NCBI GenBank assembly: GCA_900550035.1
Contig: URQS01000012.1
Span: 1 to 64,000, forward strand
Reading direction: 5' to 3'
Source of the DNA: an uncultured Prevotella sp.
Lineage (GTDB): Bacteria > Bacteroidota > Bacteroidia > Bacteroidales > Bacteroidaceae
Length of the DNA stretch: 64,000 nt
Shown: positions 39,650 to 47,828 of the stretch, piece after piece
How positions within the stretch are numbered: position 1 is the stretch's first letter
How the letters are laid out: every line of letters starts with the position of its first letter
The notes under the pieces: generated by a model
The model's input: the letters and a program-made list of their open reading frames with translations, nothing else
Told to the model about the DNA's origin: nothing
The model's database searches: none
Made by a program: the position numbers and the translations under genes

Positions 39650-42085
39650 TTAGATGTTAGCGATAGACATGATATTGGCGAATACGCCCGCAGCTGTTAC
39701 ACTTGCTCCAGCTCCGTAACCCTGTATGAGCATCGGGTACTCGCGATAGCGCTCGGTGGTGAGCGATACTACGTTGTTGCTGCCCTCAAGATTATAGAAC
39801 GGATGGCGTATGTCAACTTCTTTGAGTGCCACATTGGTCTTTCCGTGGTCGAATGTTGCCACAAAGCGCCAACGCTTGCCTTCGGCTTCGAGCTTCTTGC
39901 GACGCTCTTCAAAGTCGGCATCAAGCTGTGGCAGATTCTTCCAGAAGTCGTCTATAGTACCCTCGAAGAACGAGTCGGGTATGAACAGATGCTTCTCAAC
40001 ATCAGCTTTCTCTACCTTGTATCCTGCCTCACGGGCGAGAATTACAAGTTTGCGGATTACGTCCTTGCCCGAGAGGTCGATGCGTGGGTCGGGTTCGCTA
40101 TATCCCTGTTCTTTGGCACGGCGTACTGCCTCCGACAATGGAACGTCGGCAGAAATCTCGTTGAAAATGAAGTTGAGCGTACCGCTGAGCACAGCCTCTA
40201 TCTTCAATATCTCGTCGCCGGAGTTGCGCAGGTCGTTGATGGTTCCGATGATAGGAAGTCCGGCTCCAACGTTGGTTTCGTAGCGGAATTTAACGCCACG
40301 TGCCAGAGCGGTATCCTTCAGTCGGATGTAGTTGTCGTACGATGACGAGGCTGCAATCTTGTTGGCAGCAATCACCGAGATGTTATGTTCGAGGAACGAC
40401 TGGTAGAGTTGCGCCACGTCCTTGCTTGCTGTACAGTCGACAAACACGCTGTTGAAGATGTTCATGCTGATAATCTCGTCGCGCAAGGCATTGTCGTTGC
40501 ATAAGGGTGCCTGCTCAAGCAGTTCGCGGTATGTAGTGAGGTCGATGCCGTCGCGGTTGAATATGGCCTTCTTCGACGATGCTATACCTACCACATTAAG
40601 TTTCAGGCGCTTGGTGCGTTTCAGTTCTTCATATTGGTCGTGAATTTGCTCCAGAAGCTGTCCGCCCACCGTGCCCACACCGCATACAAAGAGGTTGAGC
40701 ACCTTGTATTCCGAAAGGAAGAACGAGTCGTGTATTACGTTGAGTGCCTTGCGCAGATATTTGCTGTCTACTACAAACGAGATGTTGGTCTCCGATGCAC
40801 CCTGTGCACATGCTATCACGCTGATACCGCTTCTGCCAAGAGTGCCGAAGAGTTTGCCGGCAATACCAGGTGTGTGCTTCATGTTCTCGCCTACGATGGC
40901 TATTGTGGCAAGTCCGCTCTCAGCGTGCATTGGGAACATGGCACCCGTCTCTATCTCCTTGGCAAACTCGTTGTTGAGCACCTCTACAGCAGCCTGCGAG
41001 TCCTGATCGCGCACGCCGATAGATGTAGAGTTCTCTGACGATGCCTGCGACACCATAAACACGCTTATGCCATTGTCGGCAAGAGCGGTAAAGATGCGTC
41101 GGTTGACACCGATGACACCCACCATCGACAGACCCGTTACGGTGATGAGGGTGGTGCCGTTGATGCTCGAAATACCCTTGATGGGTTTTGAATCGTTGGC
41201 TATTTTTGCCTTGATGATGGTTCCCTCAGCGTCAGGATTGAATGTGTTCTTTACACGTATAGGTATATTCTTAATACATACGGGGTATATTGTAGGCGGA
41301 TAAATCACCTTTGCACCAAAGTTGCAAAGCTCCATAGCCTCGATATAGCTCAGTTCGTTGATGGTGTATGCTGTCTTGATTACTCGTGGGTCGGCGGTCA
41401 TGAAGCCGTCTACATCGGTCCATATTTCGAGTATGTCGGCATCGAGTGCTGCCGCAATAATAGCTGCTGTATAGTCTGAACCACCGCGTCCGAGATTGGT
41501 AATCTCGTCGGTGTCGCGGTCCATACTGATAAAACCTGGAACAAGCGAAATGCGTGGCAGGTCGCTGAATGTGCGACGCACCAATCGGTTGGTGAGTTCT
41601 GAGTCGAGAGTATTCTTGTGGTTCTTCTGCACGGTCTTGATGAAGTCGCGCGAGTCAAACCACTTGGCACCATGCACAAGCGTAGCTACAATGTTAGAGC
41701 TAAGGCGTTCGCCGTAGCTTACGATAGCGTCTTGTGTCTTCTTGGAAAGGTCGTGGATAAGGAACACACCAAAATAGATAGAGCGCAACTGTTCAAACAG
41801 CGAATCGACAATCTTGAACAGGTTTTCGCGCTTGCGTGTATCGGTGATGATGGTGTCAATCATCTTGTGGTGGCGGTCCACCATAGCCTGAAACTCTTCC
41901 TTCCATGCTTCGTCGCCCTTAAGTGCAAGCTGCGAAGTGGCAAGGAGCTTGTCGGTGATGCCACCAAGGGCACTGACTACAATAATGACCGGCTGTTTCT
42001 GGGCCTCTTTCTCTACAATAGCCTTCAGGCTGAGAATACTCTCTACGGAACCTACTGAGGTTCCGCCAAATTTCAATACTTTCAT
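39650..42085 (-). CDS. thrA: bifunctional aspartokinase / homoserine dehydrogenase
   Basis: The 811-residue protein starts at ATG 42085 with MKVLKFGGTSVGSVESI, the aspartokinase signature; the frame is open for 32 more codons upstream (ATG 42181) but these lie in the leader and look non-coding. Kinase about 1-290 (NLGRGGSDYTAAIIAAALDA), two ACT domains about 310-455, homoserine dehydrogenase about 460-811 (NLFVCGVGTVGGQLLEQI, ETNVGAGLPIIGTINDL). It catalyses the first and third steps from aspartate to threonine and methionine. The ACT domains predict end-product inhibition. Confidence 0.94.
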   Translation of the reverse strand: MKVLKFGGTSVGSVESILSLKAIVEKEAQKQPVIIVVSALGGITDKLLATSQLALKGDEAWKEEFQAMVDRHHKMIDTIITDTRKRENLFKIVDSLFEQLRSIYFGVFLIHDLSKKTQDAIVSYGERLSSNIVATLVHGAKWFDSRDFIKTVQKNHKNTLDSELTNRLVRRTFSDLPRISLVPGFISMDRDTDEITNLGRGGSDYTAAIIAAALDADILEIWTDVDGFMTADPRVIKTAYTINELSYIEAMELCNFGAKVIYPPTIYPVCIKNIPIRVKNTFNPDAEGTIIKAKIANDSKPIKGISSINGTTLITVTGLSMVGVIGVNRRIFTALADNGISVFMVSQASSENSTSIGVRDQDSQAAVEVLNNEFAKEIETGAMFPMHAESGLATIAIVGENMKHTPGIAGKLFGTLGRSGISVIACAQGASETNISFVVDSKYLRKALNVIHDSFFLSEYKVLNLFVCGVGTVGGQLLEQIHDQYEELKRTKRLKLNVVGIASSKKAIFNRDGIDLTTYRELLEQAPLCNDNALRDEIISMNIFNSVFVDCTASKDVAQLYQSFLEHNISVIAANKIAASSSYDNYIRLKDTALARGVKFRYETNVGAGLPIIGTINDLRNSGDEILKIEAVLSGTLNFIFNEISADVPLSEAVRRAKEQGYSEPDPRIDLSGKDVIRKLVILAREAGYKVEKADVEKHLFIPDSFFEGTIDDFWKNLPQLDADFEERRKKLEAEGKRWRFVATFDHGKTNVALKEVDIRHPFYNLEGSNNVVSLTTERYREYPMLIQGYGAGASVTAAGVFANIMSIANI

Positions 42086-42301
42086 TCTTCTTGTTCTTTG
42101 GTTAATGCCTCCATACAAAGGAGGCGGATTGTGTTTCGGTGCAGTGGCTTGCCGGCGCAGCGAGACTGGCTTCTGCATCATGCCTCAATACGAGAGAGGA
42201 ATGGGCAAGACTCCTTGGTCTGCTTTTCTATACTGCGCGACAGCGGGGCGTGACAGCACCGTGTCGTGACATAAAGTTTTAATAAAGTGTCGGCAAATTT
42301 A
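42086..42301 (-). promoter_or_regulatory. long 5' leader and -7 box of the threonine operon
   Basis: A minus-strand TAAATTTG -7 element at 42301-42294 implies a leader of about 200 nt before thrA. It holds a 14-codon frame (42272-42228, MSRHGAVTPRCRAV), then an open extension in the thrA frame, and a pairing near the gene start (gcctcc / ggaggc around 42103-42123). The peptide has only one Thr, so a classical threonine attenuator is not supported. The length suggests regulation by RNA structure or translation. Confidence 0.4.
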
Positions 42302-42481
42302 CGAAAAATAAATGTTATGTCAATAAAAAACAAAAGAAAAATTACAATTTTGCAAGATTATATGTCTGATGATAAACAAATCGTAGCAGCAAATGGGTAG
42401 GTTGGTAATAATTGATTGCTCAAACTAATTGCCTGCTTAGGCTACGGCGGTGACACCATAGCCTCCTATGGTGCAGAAACA

Positions 42482-42515
42482 AAAAAGAGGACTTTACTTT
42501 CGTAAAATCCTCTTT
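42482..42515 (-). terminator. terminator of tRNA-Arg
   Basis: Stem aaagagga / tcctcttt with inner pairs and a T run on the minus strand, 12 nt past the tRNA. Between 42302 and 42481 I see no gene; a short hairpin (accatagcctcctatggt) lies at 42456-42473. Confidence 0.7.
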
Positions 42516-42526
42516 AGATATGTTTG

Positions 42527-42600
42527 TGACTCCGGCAGGATTCAAACCTGCAACCTTCTGATCCGTAGTCAGATGCTCTATTCAGTTGAGCTACGGAGCC
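42527..42600 (-). tRNA. tRNA-Arg (anticodon ACG)
   Basis: Cloverleaf on the minus strand: acceptor GGCTCCG / CGGAGTC with one G-U pair, D arm with GCTC...GAGC, anticodon stem TCTGA / TCAGA with loop CTACGGA, and T arm GCAGG TTTGAAT CCTGC. The anticodon ACG reads CGN arginine codons after A34 deamination. The 3' CCA is not encoded. An exact promoter lies 45 nt upstream and a hairpin terminator downstream. Confidence 0.93.
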
Positions 42601-42644
42601 AAACCTTATTGCTTTATGGAAGTGTTGTTCCTTAAAAGCGAGTG

Positions 42645-42676
42645 CAAAGGTATAGCTTTTTATTTAAACCTCCAAA
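42645..42676 (-). promoter_or_regulatory. promoter of tRNA-Arg
   Basis: Minus-strand TTTG at 42676-42673, 20-bp spacer, TACCTTTG at 42652-42645, followed by GCACTCGC, the same initial sequence as the tRNA-His transcript. Confidence 0.8.
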
Positions 42677-42700
42677 TATTTTTGAAAGTTTTTTCTGTTT

Positions 42701-42734
42701 TTTGTTGAAATTTCTTGGATTTGTACTAACTTTG
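42701..42734 (+). promoter_or_regulatory. possible promoter without a gene
   Basis: TTTG at 42701-42704, 22-bp spacer, TAACTTTG at 42727-42734. The spacing is slightly long. It points towards tRNA-His but ends at the terminator before it. Confidence 0.4.
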
Positions 42735-42739
42735 TAGAT

Positions 42740-42940
42740 ATAAATCAATAATTATGAATATATTCTTGTCGATAGTTGTCACGTATTGCGTTGTCGGTAA
42801 ATCCGCTATGTAGGGCTGGTATATATAAATAATGTGACGCTACGCTTGAAGGGTGCCGACTATCGGGTGCCGTACATGTGTCACAATGTGGGTAAAATGT
42901 AAAAAAAGGAAACTCAAATATTGAGTTTCCTTTTTTAATA
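42740..42940 (+). ncRNA. weak candidate small RNA, about 200 nt
   Basis: A possible promoter (42701-42734) and a strong hairpin (42902-42937) enclose 200 nt without a convincing gene; the only start-linked frame is 19 codons (ATG 42754). It contains the direct repeat gggtgccg twice (about 42851 and 42865), a possible pairing cgatagt / actatcg, and GTGAC near 42834 that could pair with GTCAC on either side. The hairpin also serves tRNA-His on the other strand, which weakens the case. Confidence 0.3.
42900..42937. terminator. terminator between candidate RNA and tRNA-His
   Basis: Stem ggaaactcaa / ttgagtttcc with A run before and T run after; active in either direction. Confidence 0.8.
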
Positions 42941-42944
42941 GTTG

Positions 42945-43019
42945 GGTGGCAGGTGGGACTCGAACCCACGACATTCAGAACCACAATCTGACGCTCTAAC
43001 CAACTGAACTACGGCCACC
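42945..43019 (-). tRNA. tRNA-His (anticodon GTG), copy 1
   Basis: Minus-strand cloverleaf with the extra 5' G of tRNA-His (GGTGGCCG paired to CTGCCACC), anticodon stem TCAGA / TCTGA with loop TTGTGGT, and T arm GTGGG TTCGAGT CCCAC. The sixth acceptor pair reads C opposite U in both copies. CCA is not encoded. Identical to copy 2, 120 bp away. Confidence 0.93.
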
Positions 43020-43064
43020 ATGTATGTTTTGCTTATTTCTCTCTATTCCCTCACTCAAGCTGAG

Positions 43065-43139
43065 GGTGGCAGGTGGGACTCGAACCCACGACATTCAGAA
43101 CCACAATCTGACGCTCTAACCAACTGAACTACGGCCACC
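43065..43139 (-). tRNA. tRNA-His (anticodon GTG), copy 2
   Basis: Identical in sequence to copy 1. It is the promoter-proximal copy; both are probably made as one precursor from the promoter at 43172-43203. The 45-nt spacer between copies contains no other element. Confidence 0.93.
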
Positions 43140-43171
43140 ATGTGAATGAGCTTTTGATTTTTAAGCGAGTG

Positions 43172-43203
43172 CAAAGGTAGTGAATTTTTGCTAAACTACC
43201 AAA
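43172..43203 (-). promoter_or_regulatory. promoter of tandem tRNA-His
   Basis: Minus-strand TTTG at 43203-43200, 20-bp spacer, TACCTTTG at 43179-43172, then GCACTCGC as in the tRNA-Arg promoter. Confidence 0.8.
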
Positions 43204-43302
43204 AGTATTTCTTATTTTTTTGGTATTTAAGTGCAATTTTTTGTGTTAAAGGTGCGCTTTTTGTCGAAAATAATAGCTTGAGTGACGTTTTATGAGCAAA
43301 AA

Positions 43303-43343
43303 ATAAGAGTTCAGCATGCAGCGTGTGCTTGCTGAACTCTTAT
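43303..43343 (-). terminator. terminator of secG operon
   Basis: Stem ataagagttcagca / tgctgaactcttat, followed on the minus strand by six T, 30 nt past the secG stop. Confidence 0.85.
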
Positions 43344-43373
43344 GTGGAGTTTAATCAAACTGTCTTGTTTGTA

Positions 43374-43766
43374 TTATTTTGCGGGTTGGGCAGGTGTCTG
43401 CTGTGCGTCAGCTGCCGGAGCCTGCTGAGCACCTGTAGCCGGAGCCTGCTGCTGGCTTGCACCGAAACCAGGAGTTGTGTTGGGGTTGGTGTTCTGTGTT
43501 TCAGTAGCTGCCTTCTCCATAACACTGCTTTCGGTAGAAGAAACCGGAGCTACATAGGCGCATACGATGCTGAAGAGTACCATAGCGATGGCAAGACCCC
43601 ATGTTGCCTTCTCGATGAAGTCGGTAGTTTTGCGAACGCCCATGATGGCGTTTGATGAAGAGAAGTTAGAGGCCAGTCCGCCACCCTTAGATTCTTGGAT
43701 AAGAACGATGCCGATCATCAGCAACGATGCTATCACAATGAAGATTACGAATAAAAAGTAAATCAT
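43374..43766 (-). CDS. secG: preprotein translocase subunit SecG
   Basis: The 130-residue protein has the two SecG helices (about 2-22 and 55-75) joined by the signature LIQESKGGGLASNFSSSNAI. The C-terminal 50 residues are Ala, Gln, Thr and Pro-rich with repeated QQAPA units, a low-complexity tail found in Bacteroidetes SecG. It assists SecYEG during protein export. Last gene of the rlmN-to-secG operon. Confidence 0.9.
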   Translation of the reverse strand: MIYFLFVIFIVIASLLMIGIVLIQESKGGGLASNFSSSNAIMGVRKTTDFIEKATWGLAIAMVLFSIVCAYVAPVSSTESSVMEKAATETQNTNPNTTPGFGASQQQAPATGAQQAPAADAQQTPAQPAK

Positions 43767-43777
43767 TTCCTTATTTG

Positions 43778-43805
43778 TTATTTATTATTTATTATTTATT
43801 GCTTG
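43778..43805. repeat. heptamer repeats upstream of secG
   Basis: Four seven-base units: gttattt, attattt, attattt and attgctt. They lie in the spacer between the TPR-like gene and secG. Confidence 0.6.
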
Positions 43806-43852
43806 TTTTTGTGGTTTTACCACTTCTTTACGAGCGTGTTTTAGTACAGTTT

Positions 43853-44635
43853 TTACTGCTTTTTGCTCTTCTCGTTGATAATAAGTTTCTTTAAGAAACG
43901 TATTTGGTCTGCAAAGTAAGCACTTTTTTTTGGATAATTCAAATTTAAGCGTTGAATAATTTCAAGAGCCTTCGAATATCTGCCTTGTTTTATATAAATT
44001 TTGGCCAAAGTCTCTGTGAAATAGCCTTCATCGCTGTCAATTTGCTCGTTGCTTTCGTTGTTTATCTCTGGTTTGTATGTGGGCTTGTCCTGCAGTTGTA
44101 TCTTGCCTCCGTCGTTATTGATGAAGTCGTCGATAAGTTCTTGTCCCTTCAGTTGTGGACTTTCGTTTTCGGTCTTATCTTCTTCCTCGTTTTCTTGCTT
44201 TAGCAGATATGCCACATAGTCGATAGCTGCATCGGCAGGAGTTGGTTTGCTTTTTGTGTCTTGTACGTCAGTGTCCGTGTCGGGCTTGGCAGTTTCAAGA
44301 TAGCTGTCGATAAGCGAGATGGTACGGTTGCCTACCGTGGTGTTGTCTCGCTGGGCTGCGGAGTTGGCTAACTTCTCGTCGGCAAGTTCCTGAGCTGTCT
44401 TTATCTTATAATGTGCACCTTCAACAAGTTCGAATAGTAGCGAACGGTCGGATACATACAATGCAGCACGATGCAGCTCGTCGTCGAATGCCGAGTCGTG
44501 CAGCAGATACATGTTCTGCAGCATCAGCAGTCGTGCTGTCTGATAGTAAGGATAGAGCGCGACAAGGCTTCGGAGCTCGTACAGAGTCTCCTTGTTCATT
44601 AGCTCGGGATGTTGTATGAGGCGCACTAAGTCCAC
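43853..44635 (-). CDS. TPR-like protein of the lptE-secG operon
   Basis: The 260-residue protein has an N-terminal helical part (MNKETLYELRSLVALYPYYQ, a recognisable start of this Bacteroidales family), an acidic, low-complexity middle (about 115-190) and a C-terminal TPR-like helix pair (LAKIYIKQGRYSKALEIIQR) near 215. There is no signal peptide, so it is probably cytoplasmic. It sits between lptE and secG, an arrangement common in the order, suggesting a link to envelope biogenesis. Its function is not known. Confidence 0.7.
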   Translation of the reverse strand: MDLVRLIQHPELMNKETLYELRSLVALYPYYQTARLLMLQNMYLLHDSAFDDELHRAALYVSDRSLLFELVEGAHYKIKTAQELADEKLANSAAQRDNTTVGNRTISLIDSYLETAKPDTDTDVQDTKSKPTPADAAIDYVAYLLKQENEEEDKTENESPQLKGQELIDDFINNDGGKIQLQDKPTYKPEINNESNEQIDSDEGYFTETLAKIYIKQGRYSKALEIIQRLNLNYPKKSAYFADQIRFLKKLIINEKSKKQ

Positions 44636-44646
44636 GTTGTTGTTAT

Positions 44647-44674
44647 GTTAAATGTTTGGTGTTAAATGTTGATT
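44647..44674. repeat. heptamer repeats upstream of the TPR-like gene
   Basis: gttaaat, gtttggt, gttaaat and gttgatt fill most of the 38-nt spacer between lptE and the next gene, up to the lptE stop. Confidence 0.7.
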
Positions 44675-45204
44675 TACCAGTTTGCCACAGTGGCATTGAA
44701 TATCTGTTCGGTCAGGTCTTTTATCATCTGTGTGACGAGTTCTTCCTGTACCGATGCTAGGCTTTGTGTGGTTTCGTACGACTTTGAAGCTGTGAACTGT
44801 CGTTCGAAGTCCTCGTTATGGTTGGCATTGTTGGTGAATCGCACGTTGACCGTTATTGACAATTCGGTTTGTGCCGAGCTACCGTCGGCCGATACCGACT
44901 TGTTGCGTTGAGAGTATTGTGTTATCTCACCCTCAATCTTCAAGTCGCCGTTGCGCTTAACCTGACTAAGCTTGGTATGGCTGGCAAACTCGTCCTTTAG
45001 CTGATTGTTGAACATTGGTCCCATCGGTCCCCACACATAACTTGAACGTATAGGGAAATCGGCTATCTGTATAGTCTTGGTCTTGGTGTAGTCGATGCTG
45101 GCTCCGTTGAACTTATATCCTGAGAAAGCGCACGAGACCCATGTCAATGCCACCAAGACAAAGACAACCATCTTAATGGCCCAATTATTATGTTTGTTTG
45201 TCAT
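44674..45204 (-). CDS. lptE: LptE-like lipoprotein for LPS assembly
   Basis: The 176-residue lipoprotein has a Cys in WVSCAFSGYKFNGASIDY; the CxxSGYxF start is the LptE pattern of Bacteroidetes. Conserved parts: IQIADFPIRS, LKDEFASHTKL and GEITQYSQRNKSVS. LptE plugs the LptD barrel that inserts lipopolysaccharide into the outer membrane. It follows the sigma-54 activator gene by 15 nt. Confidence 0.8.
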   Translation of the reverse strand: MTNKHNNWAIKMVVFVLVALTWVSCAFSGYKFNGASIDYTKTKTIQIADFPIRSSYVWGPMGPMFNNQLKDEFASHTKLSQVKRNGDLKIEGEITQYSQRNKSVSADGSSAQTELSITVNVRFTNNANHNEDFERQFTASKSYETTQSLASVQEELVTQMIKDLTEQIFNATVANW

Positions 45205-45219
45205 TTTAGATATGCTTTA

Positions 45220-46500
45220 TTATTTGTCCAGTCCGTACTGCTTGATGCGTCGGTAGAGTGTACGGTCGGAAATGCCGAGTTCTTGTGCCGCCTTCTTGCG
45301 GTTGCCGCCATTGCGTTCAAGTGCTTTCTCCACAACGTGTCGGCCAATGTCGTTGAGATTGAGGCTGTCGTTGTCGGAGATGCCAGCGTTGTCGTTGTCG
45401 TTTATTTCCTCTGCCTCGACATCTTGAAAGGCGTTGAAACGGTTTTGTGGATTATGATACTGTTGTATTGGTGATGTCGGATTGCCGTAGCTGTGTGTAT
45501 CCGGTCCGCCAAGAGCGTGTATGCCGTTCAGTGCTGAGAGATTGTCGAGTGCGTGCGGTGTGTCCATCTTCTTGCGCATATCGGCCATTTCGCGTCGTAG
45601 GTCGCTCACATTGCCACGCAGTTCGTACAATATTTTATATAGTATTTCGCGTTCGCTTTCGTACGAGTGGCTTCCGGGAGTTGCTGTTGTTGTAAGCTGT
45701 GTGCTCTCCTGGTCCTCTGGGATGAACTTGCTCAGTGTCTCGGCATCAATCTCGCGTTTCTGGCTTAATATCGACATCTGCTCGGTTATGTTCTTGAGCT
45801 GGCGCACGTTGCCCGGCCACTTGTATTTGAGCATTATCTGCTTAGCGTCGTCGGTGAGCGTGATGCGAGGAATGCGATACTTCTCTGCCATCTGCATTGT
45901 GAACAGTCTGAACAACAGCAGTATGTCTTCGCCTCTGTCGCGCAGGGGCGGAATCTGTATAGGTATGGTGTTGAGTCGGTAGAACAGATCTTCGCGGAAG
46001 CGTCCCTCGCTTATTGCCTTGTGCATGTTGACGTTGGTGGCGGCTACGATGCGCACGTCGGTCTTCATGATTTTCTGGCCGCCCACACGTATGTATTCGC
46101 CCGTTTCGAGCACACGCAGCAGTCGTGCCTGTGTAGCAATGGGCAGTTCGCCCACCTCGTCGAGGAATATCGTACCCTTATTGGCAGTACCGAAATAGCC
46201 TTCGCTCTCGCCGATTGCACCCGTGAACGAACCCTTTTCGTGTCCGAACAGTTCGCTGTCGATAGTGCCTTCGGGGATGGAGCCGCAGTTTATTGCAAAA
46301 TACTTTTCGCGCTTTCGTGTAGAGTTGTCGTGTATGAGACGCGGGATGATTTCCTTGCCCACGCCGCTTTCGCCAACGATAAGCACGCTAAGATCGGTCG
46401 GCGCAACCTGAAGAGCTACGTCGAGAGCATGATTGAGGGCCTCGCAATTGCCCACAATGTTGTATCTTTGTTTTATTCTTTGAAGTTCTGATGTGTCCAT
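45220..46500 (-). CDS. sigma-54-dependent transcriptional activator
   Basis: The 426-residue protein is an AAA+ enhancer-binding protein without a receiver domain. Walker A GESGVGKEIIPRLIH lies near residue 43, the sigma-54 contact loop GSFTGA (ELFGHEKGSFTGAIGE) near 88, Walker B GTIFLDEVGELP near 110 and the R-finger region in LFYRLNTIPIQIPPLRDR. The C-terminal Fis-like helix-turn-helix is RKKAAQELGISDRTLYRRIK. The lack of an N-terminal regulatory domain means its control is unclear. It lies in an operon with lptE and pdxA. Confidence 0.92.
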   Translation of the reverse strand: MDTSELQRIKQRYNIVGNCEALNHALDVALQVAPTDLSVLIVGESGVGKEIIPRLIHDNSTRKREKYFAINCGSIPEGTIDSELFGHEKGSFTGAIGESEGYFGTANKGTIFLDEVGELPIATQARLLRVLETGEYIRVGGQKIMKTDVRIVAATNVNMHKAISEGRFREDLFYRLNTIPIQIPPLRDRGEDILLLFRLFTMQMAEKYRIPRITLTDDAKQIMLKYKWPGNVRQLKNITEQMSILSQKREIDAETLSKFIPEDQESTQLTTTATPGSHSYESEREILYKILYELRGNVSDLRREMADMRKKMDTPHALDNLSALNGIHALGGPDTHSYGNPTSPIQQYHNPQNRFNAFQDVEAEEINDNDNAGISDNDSLNLNDIGRHVVEKALERNGGNRKKAAQELGISDRTLYRRIKQYGLDK

Positions 46501-46597
46501 TTGAAAACAAAATTACACATTATAATTGAGATATATGCAACGGGCTGTCCTTTTTTAGCGATTTTAAAGGTTTTGTGCCCGTTGCTGCTTTCCTCTC

Positions 46598-47797
46598 TTA
46601 TTCGGCAGTCTGCTGCTTGTTGGCATCAGGCTTTTGTGGCGCACCGCCGTTTTTGTTGTCTGCTTGTGCAGGACGTTGTGACGGACGACGGTCGTTGTGT
46701 TCGTTGCGGTTGAACGGTTCACGCTTCTTGGGGATTGAAAATCTTACCTTCTCGCTGTCGTCGCGTTTCTCGTGGTAGAGCTTTTGTAGCGGATTGGCAA
46801 GTGGCAAGTCGTGCTCGTCGCGGTTGCGCACAATGTCGATAGCTGTGAATATGGCGTGACGGAGTGCGCTCTCGTCGTACTCGCCTGTTCCTGCATTCAC
46901 GAAATCGGGTGACAGAGCCGGTGCAGTACATACCAATGGCAGAGATGCTATGTAGCAGATGCCATCGTTCTGCATAAGCGTTGTGAATGGGATGTTGGCC
47001 TGGTCGTCGTACATGGCCAGAACGCAGTCGAAAGCTTCGTACAGACTGTGTCCGAAGAATTCGTCGGCTGCATATGGTCCGTATGCGTTGATACCTTCCT
47101 CTTCCGATTTCTTTACGGCTGGTATGATAATGGTGTTCTCCTCCGTGCCGTCGGCTTTTGGGTTGAGTGCCAATACTGCTATGCGTGGGTTGGATATACG
47201 GAAGTCGCGCTGCATACTTGCGTGCAGTGCCTTGATTTTTGCAATGAGGCGTTCTTCGGTAAGGTTTGCTGGAATGTCCTTGATTGCGAGTCCGTCGGTG
47301 GCGAGCGCTATGCGTAGCGTCTCATTTATCATTATCTTCACGCCTTTCGCACCGTCGCCGATGCTTGTCTCAGAGTATTCCTTCAGATTCTTGTAGCTGT
47401 AGTTGTCGGCCGACATGTTGGTGTTGTCGACAGGACAGGCTACAAGCACGTCGTACAACTGGCTGCGGAAGTCGGTCATGGCGCGGTCGAGAGCCTTCAA
47501 TGCAGCTTCGCCAGATTCCTTGGTAGGTGTGCCAATCTCTACCTTCACATCGTCGTCGAAGCAAGTGAGCAGATTGACGCGTCCGTCTTGAGCGTCTTCT
47601 GCACGATTGATGATGCTGAAGTTGGCCTGAATGTTCATCGCCTTACGATGATAGGCGGCAATCTTAGGCGAACCGTAGATGATAGGAGTGCAAAGCTCCA
47701 GCATATCAGGCTCGGCAAAGGTTTTAAAAATGAGTTCGTATCCGATACCGTTGGTATCGCCGTGCGTTATGGCAACGCGTATTTTTCTATCTTCCAT
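46598..47797 (-). CDS. pdxA: 4-hydroxythreonine-4-phosphate dehydrogenase
   Basis: The 399-residue protein begins RKIRVAITHGDTNGIGYELI and carries PdxA signatures ACPVDNTNMSADNYSYKN, NPKADGTEENTIIIPAV, DEFFGHSLYEAFDCVLAMYD DQ-type metal site and FVNAGTGEYDESALRHAIFT. It oxidises 4-phosphohydroxy-L-threonine in pyridoxal phosphate synthesis. The core ends near residue 350; a 45-residue charged tail rich in Arg, Asn, Gln and Pro follows, unusual in length for the family. Confidence 0.9.
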   Translation of the reverse strand: MEDRKIRVAITHGDTNGIGYELIFKTFAEPDMLELCTPIIYGSPKIAAYHRKAMNIQANFSIINRAEDAQDGRVNLLTCFDDDVKVEIGTPTKESGEAALKALDRAMTDFRSQLYDVLVACPVDNTNMSADNYSYKNLKEYSETSIGDGAKGVKIMINETLRIALATDGLAIKDIPANLTEERLIAKIKALHASMQRDFRISNPRIAVLALNPKADGTEENTIIIPAVKKSEEEGINAYGPYAADEFFGHSLYEAFDCVLAMYDDQANIPFTTLMQNDGICYIASLPLVCTAPALSPDFVNAGTGEYDESALRHAIFTAIDIVRNRDEHDLPLANPLQKLYHEKRDDSEKVRFSIPKKREPFNRNEHNDRRPSQRPAQADNKNGGAPQKPDANKQQTAE

Positions 47798-47828
47798 TGT
47801 ATATTATATATATATTGTGTATAAATAA

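Noticed and set aside
42086..42181. N-terminal extension of thrA from ATG 42181
   Set aside because: Aspartokinases begin at MKVLKFGGTS; the extra 32 residues are Pro/Arg-rich and lie in the leader.
42228..42272. Classical threonine attenuator leader peptide
   Set aside because: The 14-residue frame has one Thr and no Ile, and no terminator/antiterminator pair was evident.
42745..42984. 79-codon minus-strand frame overlapping tRNA-His
   Set aside because: It crosses a tRNA gene and a terminator.
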